64,000 nt of DNA from Leguminivora glycinivorella (GCF_023078275.1 NC_062981.1:21134846-21198845), one strand, 5' to 3'; numbered from the stretch's first letter, positions 31,168-41,630 are shown. Translations and numbers: made by a program. Notes: a model not told the origin generated them from the letters alone.

Positions 31168-33710
31168 AAGACAAGTCCGATGACGAAAACAGCGTTTGCG
31201 TATGTTGCACGAAACCCGAGTTCCCCTAGGAATAGTCAGGGTTCAGCATCAGATCTACCTTTGCAAGTCCGATGACGAAAACAGCGTTTGACTATGTTGC
31301 ACGAAACCCGAGTTCCCTTAGGAATAGCCAGGGTTCAGCATCAGCTCTATATTGGTTACTGCTCACTCAAGTACTCATCAAGACAAGTCCGATGACGAAA
31401 ACAGCGTTTGCGTATGTTGCACGAAACCCGATTTCCCCTATGAATAGCCAGGGTTCAGCATCAGCTCTATCTTGGTTACTGCTCACACAAATACTCATCA
31501 AGACAAGTCCGATGACGAAAACAGCGCTTGCCTATGTTACCCCAAACCCGCGTTCCCCTGGGAAAAGCCAGGGTTCAGCATCAGCTCTACCTTGGTTACT
31601 GCTCACTCAAGTACTCATCAATACAAGTCCGATGACGAAAACAGCGTTTGCCTATGTTGCACAAAACCCGAGTTCCCCTAGGAATAGCCAGGGTTCAGCA
31701 TCAGCTCTACCTTGGTTACTGCTCACACAAGTACTCATCAATACAAGTCCGATGACGAAAACAGCGTTTGCCTATGTTGCACGAAACCCGAGTTCGCCTA
31801 GGAATAGCCAGGGTTCAGCATCAGCTCTACCTTGGTTACTGCTCACTCAAGTACTCATCAATACAAGTCCGATGACGAAAACAGCGTTTGCCTATGTTGC
31901 ACGAAACCCGAGTTCCCTTAGGAATAGCCAGGGTTCAGCATCAGCTCTACCTTGGTTACTGCTCACATAAGTACTCATCAAAACAAGTCCGATGACGAAA
32001 ACAGCGCTTGCCTATGTTACTCCAAACCCGCGTTCCCCTGGGAAAAGCCAGGGTTCAGCATCAGCTCTACCTTGGTTACTGCTCACTCAAGTACTCATCA
32101 AGACAAGTCCGATGACGAAAACAGCGTTTGCGTATGTTGCACGAAACCCGAGTTCCCCTATGAATAGCCAGGGTTCAGCATCAGCTCTATCTTGGTTACT
32201 GCTCACACAAATACTCATCAAGACAAGTCCGATGACGAAAACAGCGCTTGCCTATGTTACTCCAAACCCGCGTTCTCCTGGGAAAAGCCAGGGTTCAGCA
32301 TCAGCTCTACCTTGGTTACTGCTCACTCAAGTACTCATCAATACAAGTCCGATGACGAAAACAGCGTTTGCCTATGTTGCACAAAACCCGAGTTCCCCTA
32401 GGAATAGCCAGGGTTCAGCATCAGCTCTACCTTGGTTACTGCTCACACAAGTACTCATCAATACAAGTCCGATGACGGAAACAGCGTTTGCCTATGTTGC
32501 ACGAAACCCGAGTTCGCCTAGGAATAGCCAGGGTTCAGCATCAGCTCTACCTTGGTTACTGCTCACTCAAGTACTCATCAATACAAGTCCGATGACGAAA
32601 ACAGCGTTTGCCTATGTTGCACGAAACCCGAGTTCCCTTAGGAATAGCCAGGGTTCAGCATCAGCTCTACCTTGGTTACTGCTCACATAAGTACTCATCA
32701 AAACAAGTCCGATGACGAAAACAGCGCTTGCCTATGTTACTCCAAACCCGCGTTCCCCTGGGAAAAGCCAGGGTTCAGCATCAGCTCTACCTTGGTTACT
32801 GCTCACTCAAGTACTCATCAAGACAAGTCCGATGACGAAAACAGCGTTTGCGTATGTTACTCCAAACCCGCGTTCCCCTGGGAAAAGCCAGGGTTCAGCA
32901 TCAGCTCTACCTTGGTTACTGCTCACTCAAGTACTCATCAAGACAAGTCCGATGACGAAAACAGCGTTTGCGTATGTTGCACGAAACCCGAGTTCCCCTA
33001 TGAATAGCCAGGGTTCAGCATCAGCTCTATCTTGGTTACTGCTCACACAAATACTCATCAAGACAAGTCCGATGACGAAAACAGCGCTTGCCTATGTTAC
33101 TCCAAACCTGCGTTCCCCTGGGAAAAGCCAGGGTTCAGCATCAGCTTTACCTTGGTTACTGCTCACTCAAGTACTCATCAATACAAGTCCGATGACGAAA
33201 ACAGCGTTTGCCTATGTTGCACGAAACCCGAGTTCCCTTAGGAATAGCCAGGGTTCAGCATCAGCTCTACCTTGGTTACTGCTCACACAAGTACTCATCA
33301 AGACAAGTCCGATGACGAAAACAGCGCTTGCCTATGTTACTCCAAACCCGCGTTCCCCTGGGAAAAGCCAGGGTTCAGCATCAGCTCTACCTTGGTTACT
33401 GCTCACTCAAGTACTCATTAATACAAGTCCGATAACGAAAACAGCGTATGCCTATGTTGCACGAAACCCGAGTTCCCCTAGGAATAGCCAGGGTTCAGCA
33501 TCAGCTCTACCTTGGTTACTGCTCACTCAAGTACTCATCAAAACAAGTCCGATGACGAAAACAGCGCTTGCCTATGTTAAACCAAACCCGCGTTCCCCTG
33601 GGAAAAGCCAGGGTTCAGCATCAGCTCCATCTTAGGAACTGCTCACCCAATTAACTCATCAAGGCGAGTTAGATGACGAAAACGGCTTGTTTTTATGTTG
33701 GCAATTAACG
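31168..33710 (-). repeat. 120-bp satellite array 2 (about 21 monomers), inverted relative to array 1
   Basis: The monomer (GACAAGTCCGATGACGAAAA ... CCAGGGTTCAGCATCAGCTC) is the reverse complement of the array 1 unit at the family level. Two main variants alternate, one with TTACTCCAAACCCGCG and one with TTGCACGAAACCCGAG. The variant order from 31,392 repeats after 720 bases (six monomers) and again after 840 bases at 32,952, a higher-order repeat. The first monomer (31,180-31,262) is shortened. Open frames of 69 to 307 codons inside are satellite artefacts. Confidence 0.95.
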
Positions 33711-34080
33711 TTTTCAATGTGTAATGTTAATGATTAATTGTATTGATTTTCGGCCAACACTGTATATTTACATGCATACATACATATTTACATAATTATA
33801 TTCATACATACATACCTACATACATTCATACGTACGAACATACAACATACTGATCTATGGGCGACGATGATCATTTACCATCATCAGGCGATCCATCAGT
33901 CCCTTGTATCCCAGTTCATTAAAAATAATTTCTAGCCGTGTTCTACTTTTATCCAACGAAAACATGTTTCGTTGCAAAATTAAAAATGGGGCGCATAGTG
34001 CGGAGTGGCAACAGCGCATTTTCCTTCCTGTTCTTACACTAGCTTAGATTCATAATCCTGTCTCTTTCACGCAAGGCTCG
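33711..34080. repeat. CATA-rich stretch and LINE 3' UTR-like remnant
   Basis: A (CATA)n-type simple repeat at about 33,770-33,850 is followed by GGGCGACGATGATCATTTACC and CATCATCAGGCGATCC, which resemble the moth LINE 3' UTR seen at 12,005-12,070. It lies inside the 6.4-kb element. Confidence 0.5.
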
Positions 34081-34338
34081 ACTACGCTTTAACAAAAGGG
34101 AAAGCCTTATAAATAGCGCTTAAAATAAGGGTAACCCTTATTAAAGGCTTGCAAGCCGTATCGGATAGCGGTAAGCCAATGCACAGGGCTAGCTTTATTG
34201 TTTTGCTGAGTTTTTTGTAAGGGCTAGTCAAATGAATGGGCTTGCAGTTGGAAAGGGAGAGTCTCTCGTTTGGGTCGTCCTTACGTTAGGGATTCCCAAT
34301 GAAAGGCTTGTAGCGCGGAAGGGGTTGTCCGGTCCCTG
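34081..34338. repeat. Right subterminal region of the 6.4-kb element
   Basis: Contains repeated AAGCCTTAT, TAAGGGTAACCCTTA, AAAGGCTTGCAAGCC and similar motifs mirroring the left end, and finishes in CCGGTCCCTG. Confidence 0.6.
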
Positions 34339-34346
34339 TGACAAAT

Positions 34347-35525
34347 ACAGACTTGCAGTATTCTCAGAAGCACCCAATTGTGCTCCCGCGACGTGATCAT
34401 GTAGTCAATATGATCGTTGACTACGTTCACAGAAAGCATTTGCATGCTGGTCCCGAGTCAATGATGACTATACTTAGGCTTCAGTATTGGATTCTGTCGG
34501 CTCGTCGTGTCATTCGCGACCGCATTGCCAAATGCAACACTTGTTTCAGAGCGAATCCACAATCGTCTTTTCCGCTCATGGCAGACTTACCGGGCTGTCG
34601 CGTGAATCAAGTGGATAAACCGTTTACGCATACAGGGTGTGATTATGCAGGCCCTCTGCAATATACGCCTACTCGTGGCAGAGGAGTGAAGAGTCGCAAG
34701 GCTTGGTTATGTATTTTCACTTGCCTCACTACGCGCTGTCTTCACATTGAGATAGCGACGGAATTGAGTACCGCCAACTTCATGGCTGCATTAAAGCGCT
34801 TTTTGGCACGCCGTGGTCCCGTCCAATGCATGTATTCGGACAATGGAACCAATTTCGTTGGCGCCAATTCTTATATGCGTGACCTCTACAAGTTCTTGGA
34901 TGCTCATCGTCCACTTATAGAGATGGAACTAGCGGAGAACCGCATTGATTGGAAGTTCATCCCTCCTGCTTCTGCTCATTTTGGAGGCGCGTGGGAGTCT
35001 ATGGTGAAAATAGTAAAAAATCACCTTTTCAAGGTGATCGGTACGCAAATACTGACGTACGAAGAACTTCTAACGACGCTTGCTCAGATAGAAGCGCTCG
35101 TTAATTCCCGGCCTCTAACAGCCTTGAGCAGTGACCCCGCTGAGCCATCAGCTCTTACTCCTGCTCATTTTCTCCATACTGCTCCACTGTTGTCGTTACC
35201 TACTCCATTGGTCGAGTCAGGTAACTTACGTGAACGACATGCCCTCCTAGATAGGATAGTGCAGTCTTTCTGGCAACGATGGCGAGCAGAGTATCTGCAT
35301 CAGTTGCAATCACGAGCTAAATGGACAACGCCATCAGTTCCCATCGCAATTGGCACAGTAGTCGTCATTAAAGTAGATAATGTGCCGCCATTCTCATGGC
35401 CATTGGGTGTTGTAGACGCAGTGCATCCTTCAAAGGACGGCTCAACCCGCGTTGTTACTGTCAGGACAAGTAAAGGAAGTTTCGTCCGTCCTGTCGTGCG
35501 GTTGTGTCCTTTGCCTAACCAGTAA
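34347..35525 (+). CDS. gag-pol: BEL/Pao Gag-Pol polyprotein, integrase part (392 codons plus stop)
   Basis: Continuation of the BEL frame after the 6.4-kb insertion. It begins DLQYSQKHPIVLPRRDH and carries the integrase zinc-binding module (H...H in HRKHLHAG, C-X2-C in KCNTCF), the catalytic core with CDYAGPL (first Asp), MYSDNGTNFVGA (second Asp) and HFGGAWESM (Glu), and a DUF5641-like C-terminal region (FWQRWRAEYLHQLQ, then PLGVVDAVHPSKDG). Integrase inserts the cDNA into the host genome. All three acidic catalytic residues are present and the frame is intact to the stop. The right copy of the 8-bp target duplication, TGACAAAT, lies at 34,339-34,346; the CDS resumes just after it. Confidence 0.93.
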   Translation, partial: TDLQYSQKHPIVLPRRDHVVNMIVDYVHRKHLHAGPESMMTILRLQYWILSARRVIRDRIAKCNTCFRANPQSSFPLMADLPGCRVNQVDKPFTHTGCDYAGPLQYTPTRGRGVKSRKAWLCIFTCLTTRCLHIEIATELSTANFMAALKRFLARRGPVQCMYSDNGTNFVGANSYMRDLYKFLDAHRPLIEMELAENRIDWKFIPPASAHFGGAWESMVKIVKNHLFKVIGTQILTYEELLTTLAQIEALVNSRPLTALSSDPAEPSALTPAHFLHTAPLLSLPTPLVESGNLRERHALLDRIVQSFWQRWRAEYLHQLQSRAKWTTPSVPIAIGTVVVIKVDNVPPFSWPLGVVDAVHPSKDGSTRVVTVRTSKGSFVRPVVRLCPLPNQ

Positions 35526-35655
35526 TGGAATGGGTATTATGTTAGAATAATATTATTTTTTTCGCTATTATTTTACTCGAAGAAAAGGGTCATTATTTAT
35601 TTATTTTATTTAGTACTTCTTTCCTTTAAAGGAACCCTTTAAAGCCGGGGAGAAA
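35526..35655 (+). promoter_or_regulatory. BEL 3' untranslated region and polypurine tract
   Basis: The sequence just before the 3' LTR reads AAAGCCGGGGAGAAA (35,641-35,655), a purine-rich stretch in the right place to prime plus-strand DNA synthesis. Confidence 0.7.
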
Positions 35656-36071
35656 TGTTCGCGCCCTTTTCATTCATTATCATTCATATCGTCCATCCCG
35701 CTCGCTCTTCCTTATGATAGGTTCAACCTCATTTTTAATTGTCATGTCACCCGCCTCTTTGCCAAACTTCTTAAAAAATATAAAAGACGTCAAGTGTCAA
35801 TCCGCAAAAAGAAAGTCGTTGTCAATGGTGAATAAAAATATCCGCAACGAATTAAGTTATTAATTAATTATATTATAATAGAACGATTCGCGAGTGTGCA
35901 GTGCAAGGAAAGAGAGAACCAAGCTTTGCAAGGGTGGCCACCCGATAAACTCTCGAGACGACAACATCGGTGAGTTTGGCTCCCCATCAATCTCCATAAT
36001 TTTATTTTCCGTTTTGTTTTATTTTATTACAATAGTTCGTTAGGAACTTCGTATCCGCAGGTCCTTCAACA
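35656..36071 (+). repeat. BEL 3' LTR
   Basis: 416 bp, by eye identical to the 5' LTR and followed by the target duplication ATATG (36,072-36,076). Identity of the LTRs implies recent insertion. Confidence 0.95.
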
Positions 36072-36250
36072 ATATGTTTTAAAATGTCAAATATTAATAT
36101 TAGCGCCATCTAGCTGAGCGTACCCCGAAGGTGTAATGCCATCTAGGCCACCGTACCTTTTTCTGTATGGTACTGGGGTAAGTTTTTTCTTAGACTTTAT
36201 CTGTCTATACGGAGTTATATATGTTTTTGATAGTATCTGAGTAAGTGTAA
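36072..36250 (-). repeat. Dispersed repeat E, copy a, third part
   Basis: Resumes repeat E after the BEL insertion (TTTTAAAATGTCAAATATTA, GCCATCTAGCTGAGCG, GACTTTATCTGTCTATACGG). Together with 22,245-22,332 and 23,047-23,109 it reconstitutes one copy. Confidence 0.75.
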
Positions 36251-36261
36251 AAGTATAAGTA

Positions 36262-36510
36262 CACTGAGAGAAATTTGCATTGTGAATTTAACAAGTTCGA
36301 CTTGTTGCGGTTTATCCGTTTGAATCAGCCAAACGTATGTTTAAAATAATATGTGTCAGGTTGTTCTTATAAAATCGACTTGTTGATTCAAATGTATTGC
36401 CGATTCAAATGACAAGTAGCTTGTTGTTTGAACCAAAGAGCACGTAGGCGCTATTTTAACCAAAAAACTTGTTGAACGAACATGAAAACTGGTTGTATTT
36501 TCTCTCAGTG
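36262..36510. mobile_element. 249-bp MITE with CACTGAGAGAAA ends
   Basis: Starts CACTGAGAGAAA, ends TTTCTCTCAGTG and is flanked by TA on both sides. Non-coding. A TA duplication suggests a Tc1/mariner-type mobiliser. Confidence 0.75.
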
Positions 36511-36512
36511 TA

Positions 36513-36921
36513 GATACGCTCTTTGGTAACCACGTTGTACCTACAGCTCTGACGCAGGCAGTACGTAAGGGCCAACCCTTATCGTAAATAGGTTTGAGCT
36601 AATATTGATACTGCGAATGTTTATGCCTGTTTTTCCTCGGTGACCTTACATTGACTTGTTTGTACCTAGATTTATAAGGGGAGGTCAATAATAAACTACA
36701 GATGTGCAAACGGAAAAAAAATCTAGAAGTGTGTAAATTATTTTTTAGAAAAAGTATTTCTTTAAGTATTTATGTATGTGTTGGAATCGTGAAATTTAAA
36801 ACTTTAAATCAGGGTTTTTTCCGGAAGAGTTGGAAATATTCTAGGATTTTTTAGAAACAAATATATAACACAAAGGAATCGTACAGTGTCACCCAAAGAT
36901 GAGAACTTTTCGGAAATGTAA
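36513..36921. other. No gene recognised
   Basis: AT-rich, no repeat family that I can match in the window. Confidence 0.4.
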
Positions 36922-37100
36922 TCCATACTAATATTATAAATGGGAAAGTGTGTGTGTCTGTTTGTTTGTCCGCTTTTCACGGCAAAACGGAGCGACGAAT
37001 TGTCGTGATTTTTGAAGTGGAGATAGTTGAAGGGATGGAGAGTGACATAGGCTACTTTTTGTCTCTTTCTAACACGAGTGCAGCCGCGGGCAAAAGCTAG
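36922..37100 (+). mobile_element. Helitron-like non-autonomous element, copy 1
   Basis: Begins TCCATACTAATATTATAAAT, ends GCAAAAGCTAG and sits between host A and T, the rule for Helitrons (5' TC, 3' CTRR, insertion into AT). A GC-rich CCGCGG palindrome lies just before the 3' end. Non-coding, 179 bp. Moth copies of this kind have been called Lep1-like. Confidence 0.75.
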
Positions 37101-37795
37101 TAAGTAAATAAAACGAATATATTGAGCCTTTATCCGTGGTAAAGTCAATAAACAGACAAAACAAAGATTTAGAAAAAATAAAGATTGATTGTTTAATTGC
37201 TTTTATTTGAAGATTTTTTAAGAAAACCAATAAATAACTGTCTCTCTATTGTTACCTTTATGTACAATAAAGCTTATACATACATACATACATACATACA
37301 TAATATGTAAAATAAACGTTTACTTTAAAAGCTCATAAAATAAATATGGTGCAATCAAACCGTCATGCTCATCACCAAGTAAATAAAAGTGATCGACAGA
37401 TAGTAACTATGTACCTAGAGAAAATCAAGTGGTTATATTTATTTGTTACTCAAATCTTTATTATCTAGCCATAAATAAACATACCATTGTCTTTCTGCTT
37501 TCAGCCATTTGTCCAAAAGCGAAGCGAGTGTCTCAAAATGCAACAAAACTAACATTGGCTTAGCACAGACAGAAAGGACAAGGGAAACGCATTAGGTGGA
37601 CACGGGAGGTGTTGGTTTTGTGTGCAGTACCTTATGTACATATATACAATAGGCAGTCTGACTTTACCTTTTTGAGTTATGTATTTGGCCCCGCGTGGCG
37701 TAGGATACCTAAACAAAATAGCACTTTTAAGCTAACTGCATGGTTATTACATAAAAACTTAAAGTTTGAAGTAATATTTTAACCGCAACGCAATC
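37101..37795. other. No gene; (CATA)n run at about 37,277-37,300
   Basis: AT-rich sequence with one simple repeat; nothing else recognised. Confidence 0.4.
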
Positions 37796-38000
37796 ATAAT
37801 AGAATAGAATAGAATAGAATATTTTTTATTCGAAAGCACACAGATAATAAACAATTTTACACTGACATAGAATAGTAATAAAGTGCCACGAAATGGCCTC
37901 ACCACAGCATATTGCTGGCGACTTCCAGCGCTGGTCTTCCGGTGAGACCATTAAGTGAGAAAAATCACGGAAGGTAACATACAAAAGAAGAAACATAAGG
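37796..38000 (-). repeat. Retroposon 3' end (minus strand) with pentanucleotide tail
   Basis: The plus strand has (AATAG)n at 37,797-37,822 followed by ATTTTTTATTCGAAAGCACAC; on the minus strand this is a GAATAAAAAAT signal and tail. The body (TTGCTGGCGACTTCCAGCGC, then TCTTCCGGTGAGACC) is a familiar moth retroposon 3' UTR. Confidence 0.5.
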
Positions 38001-38366
38001 AACAAAAGCATAAATTTAAGAAACTAAAAAAACATGACAAGAATAAAAACATGGCTAGACGGACTTTACGTTTTGATGGCGACCGAACCTGAATCGGTCC
38101 GGTCGGATATAGCGTGGCATGACATTAAGCGTTCGTGTACTAGCGCCAACGGACGGAATGAGAAAAATGTGACTTTTTACACGTTGTGCTATCAAACAAA
38201 GTACAGGCTTGACTTAAACGAACATGGCTTTAGCACCGACTAGCATTTCAAACGAGTGATTTTAAAACAAATGTTGGCCTTTTCTCAAATTGAAACACAC
38301 ATTTTATTGTGAATATTAATGTTTTCTGAACTTTTGGCAACACAATGTATTATTATTTTCAAAAAA
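38001..38366. other. No gene recognised
   Basis: A 69-codon frame (38,034-38,243) lacks any domain I know. Confidence 0.4.
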
Positions 38367-38890
38367 CCGGCCAAGAGCGTGTCGGGACACGCTCAATGTA
38401 GGGTTCCGTAGTTTTCCGTCTTCTTCTCAAAAACTACTGAACCGATCAAGTTCAAAACAATTTTCCTATAAAGTCCTTATAAAGTTCTACTTTTGTGATT
38501 TTTTTCATATTTTTTAAACATATTATGGTTCAAAAGTTAGGGGGGGGGACACACTTTTTTTTCCTTTAGGAGCGATAGTTCCGAAATATTAATATTATCA
38601 AAAAACAATCTTAATAAACCCTTATTCATTTTTAAATACCTATCCAACAATATATCACACGTTGGGGTTGGAATGAAAAAAATATCAGCCCCCACTTTAC
38701 ATGTAGGGGGGGTACCCTAATAAAACATTTTTTTCCATTTTTTTTGCACTTTGTTGGCGTGATTGATATACATATTGGTACCAAATTTCAGCTTTCTAGT
38801 GCTTACGGTCACTGAGATTATCCGCGGACGGACAGACGGACAGACAGACATGGCGAAACTATAAGGGTTCCTAGTTGACTACGGAACCCT
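38367..38890 (+). mobile_element. (GTCY)n-bearing MITE, copy c
   Basis: Same ends as copy a, flanked by A runs (38,361-38,366 and 38,891-38,895). The tetranucleotide array is short (about 38,826-38,852), which makes this the shortest of the five copies. Confidence 0.85.
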
Positions 38891-38895
38891 AAAAA

Positions 38896-39840
38896 TAAGG
38901 CCCCTATTTGGCGGACCTTATCAACGTTTAATTCAAACCTAGTTTTAAACTTATTGAAATGTTCACGGATGCTACACGTCACACATTTACCAAAAACATT
39001 CAAAATCACTGACAACTCAATAGAAAACATAGAATGTGGGGCGAACAAGAGTGTGCATAATAAAAAAGCAATTTTAATAAATTAGATCGCGTATTAGAGC
39101 ACAAAGCTGAAACTATTGCAATCGCTAACAATGAACGGGTGAAGTGAAAGCTTAGGCGAACTGGTGTAAGAGGATTTTCTGATCTAGCATGTCCTTGTCA
39201 GCAAATGATATGTATAAAAAAGTAGTCTAGAAAAGAACCAGAAAATTTTAAAAATATTTGTGCTCAAACAAAGTAGTATTATGAGAAAGGTTATTTTACT
39301 TTTTTTTTCCTGTATAAGTCCCCTATTGTTATTGTTTATAACTTTTATAAGTGTAACTGTTAGCAAAATGAACGAGCAAGATATCTATCTATCTAATTCA
39401 TCATCATTTTTTATGAAATGAAAAATATTAATTATACCTAGAATGGAAACTCACGGCAGCGAAGCCAAACTGTTTGGCAGTCTTGGCACCTCAAAACGAG
39501 AAGAACCCAAAAATGGGAATGTCAAAAAAAGAAAAGAAATAAAGATATACAATGGTTATATCCCTATTCGCTATCCTGACTCATTGTCTATTCGCCCTCC
39601 AGTTTCTGATGTCAAGGTCATTTTATACAGGACAGGCACCTTCATTATTTTGAGCACAAGGCGATGGGAATGAACAGTATACAAACAAAAGAGCCCTCTG
39701 GCAAACAAACATGCTCCAGCGCAATAACGATTTCATGCCACTCCGGCCTGTACAGAGGCCTATTCTGACATAATTTAGTATAGTACAGTAATACTTGTAC
39801 AAGTAGAATAACCCTAGGGTCACATAATAGGAGGAGGAGG
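38896..39840. other. No gene recognised
   Basis: Open frames near 39,443-39,673 show no domain. No repeat with a partner elsewhere in the window. Confidence 0.4.
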
Positions 39841-39921
39841 CAGATGGAAATAGACGCACGCACGCCGCACGCACGCACACTCGCACGCACGCACGCACGC
39901 TCGCACGTACGCACGCACGCT

Positions 39922-39952
<31 letters not shown>

Positions 39953-39953
39953 T
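39841..39953. repeat. (GCAC)n / (CGCA)n microsatellite
   Basis: Imperfect CGCACGCA repeats with CT and GT interruptions, ending in (CA)n. Cysteine/valine/arginine-rich frames on the minus strand are artefacts of it. Confidence 0.9.
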
Positions 39954-40580
39954 GCTATTCGGACGCTCCGATTGGGCTGTTACCTAGTAGGTATTCCTAC
40001 TTAGCATAATCTCTTTTCGTATACGTCACATTCCGATCCTAGGCCAGTCTCATCCAGAAGTCACAGACGCCAGGTTCTTCTGCTTTCGAAAGTGCCCACG
40101 AATCTGTCAACATTTTGATCCACCTGCCACCCTTTTGCCTGGAAAAGTCTGCCCAAATTCATGTATGCTTGGTAATGACGTTACCGATGTCTCGCTCGGA
40201 TATTTCTCCTTCTACTTCCGTTCTATCAAACATCGTTTTCCACAAACTCCTAAGTAACCACAGATGGCGCCAAAGTTCTTTTTTTTCACACTTTCAGGCT
40301 TTCGCCTCAAACCAACTGCCGTATGCTCGAATACCCCCGTGACATGTCAATGTCATGTCACCAATCATGAGCGGATATAACGAATAACGCGCACGTGCTT
40401 ATAATTTGTGCACCCTTTGTTTGACACGTGCCCTACTCGTTATTTTATTGGGGTTTCTGTGAGAATCGAATATCGATTGGAATTGGAACGGAATTGTTTT
40501 GACAAATTCTGTATTGAATTTAGACATTGATAACTATTGTGTTACCTAAAAGGGGGATGCTATTGAATTTGAATCTTATA
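39954..40580. other. No gene recognised
   Basis: A 75-codon frame (40,115-40,342) has no domain. No repeats identified. Confidence 0.4.
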
Positions 40581-40761
40581 TCCATACTTAATATTATAAA
40601 TGGGAAAGTGTGTGTGTCTGTGTGTTGGTCGGTCTTTCACAGCAAAACAGAGCGACGAATTGACGTGATTTTTTAAGTGAAGGATAGTTGAAGAGATGGA
40701 GAGTGACATATGCTACTTTTTGTCTCTTTCTAACGCAAGCGAAGCCGCGGGCAAAAGCTAG
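40581..40761 (+). mobile_element. Helitron-like non-autonomous element, copy 2
   Basis: TCCATACTTAATATTATAAA at the start and GCAAAAGCTAG at the end, inserted between A and T. Close in sequence to copy 1 (36,922-37,100). Confidence 0.75.
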
Positions 40762-40779
40762 TAATTACTAACAGCAAAG

Positions 40780-41075
40780 ACATATGTGACACCGTATAGA
40801 CAGATAAAGTCTGAGAAAAAAACGAACCTCAGTACCATACACAAAAAGGTATGGTGGCCCAGATGGCATTACCTTTGGGGTACGCTCAGCTAGATGGCGG
40901 TAATATTAATATTTGACATTTTAAAACAATATCAAGCTAAGAATATGGGCCAAATTGTCAAAACTGAGGTTCAAAAGTTTTAAGCCTGTGCCGAGAGATG
41001 GCAGTCTATGCACTGTGATTACACATTTTATTTTGACAGTAACTCTATAATACTTGATCCTCTTTGCTAACAGCT
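40780..41075 (+). repeat. Dispersed repeat E, copy b (intact, reverse of copy a)
   Basis: Contains GGCCCAGATGGCATTACC, CTCAGCTAGATGGCGG, AATATGGGCCAAATTGTC and AGAGATGGCAGTCTATGC in order. It is the uninterrupted reference for the LINE and BEL insertions in copy a. Confidence 0.8.
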
Positions 41076-41437
41076 ATTTATAGGCCTAAATAATCGGTCT
41101 CCGAATAGAACAACAAGTTCCGATCCGTCACAATAAATACATAATATATGAACGCTACGTCATAACTTTATCATTTTACATTGTATTTCATTGATACACA
41201 AAGTCATTCATCAATTGATTACTATTTACTATGTTCTTCATTTAACTCCTAAACCACTACAAAATTTAACCTTATTTTAAACCACTTAAAGTCTACATCC
41301 AGCATTTGAATCGCAAAATTAAAATATTTTAGGTGTCATTTTCGCAAGCTCGCATCTCATTCGTTCACCTCATTCAAAATTAAATTAAATTAACATGTAC
41401 TAAAATTCATAATCGCTTAAAACATCAAGACATGATT
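41076..41437. other. No gene recognised
   Basis: AT-rich; nothing identified. Confidence 0.4.
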
Positions 41438-41630
41438 CAACCCCGCGAGGACTTGTTATATTCTGCACTACCATCGCCCTAGAAGCAGAAGGTCGTAGAT
41501 GACACCAATTTTGTACTGAAATGTGACGTTTTCAACCCTGCAAGGATTTCTCATATTCTGCAGTACCATCGCCCCAGGAGAAAAAAGTCGTAGGTGATAA
41601 AAATTTTGTACTAAAATGTGACCTTTTGTA
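41438..41630. repeat. Tandem duplication of a 95-bp unit
   Basis: CAACCCCGCGAGGACTTG at 41,438 and CAACCCTGCAAGGATTTC at 41,533 start two similar copies, each with ATATTCTGCA-TACCATCGCCC and AATTTTGTACT-AAATGTGAC. Confidence 0.8.

Larger units (their letters stand above)
27935..34338. mobile_element. 6.4-kb TIR element (hAT-like or P-like) holding inverted satellite arrays
   Basis: The ends are CAGGGACCGG in inverted orientation (27,935-27,944 and 34,329-34,338), flanked by TGACAAAT at 27,927-27,934 and 34,339-34,346. An 8-bp duplication and CAGGG ends fit hAT; the internal THAP exon would fit the P superfamily. Subterminal zones (about 27,945-28,150 and 34,080-34,330) are dense in CCCTTA/TAAGGG and AAGGCTT/AAGCCTT motifs. 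The interior has two oppositely oriented arrays of a 120-bp satellite around a 0.7-kb core. No complete transposase is visible, so it is presumably mobilised in trans. Confidence 0.9.
23110..36071 (+). mobile_element. BEL/Pao LTR retrotransposon, split by a 6.4-kb element
   Basis: Two 416-bp LTRs starting TG and ending CA, a 5-bp target duplication (ATATG at 23,105-23,109 and 36,072-36,076), a purine-rich tract before the 3' LTR and one gag-pol frame. The uninterrupted repeat E copies at 40,780-41,075 and 44,362-44,600 show the empty site. Without the 6.4-kb insertion the element would be about 6.55 kb. Confidence 0.95.

Noticed and set aside
28990..33640. CRISPR-like repeat-spacer array
   Set aside because: The whole 120-bp unit is conserved with no unique spacers, and the context is eukaryotic.
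39623..39952. Cys/Arg/Val-rich secreted-like peptide on the minus strand
   Set aside because: It is the translated (GCAC)n microsatellite.
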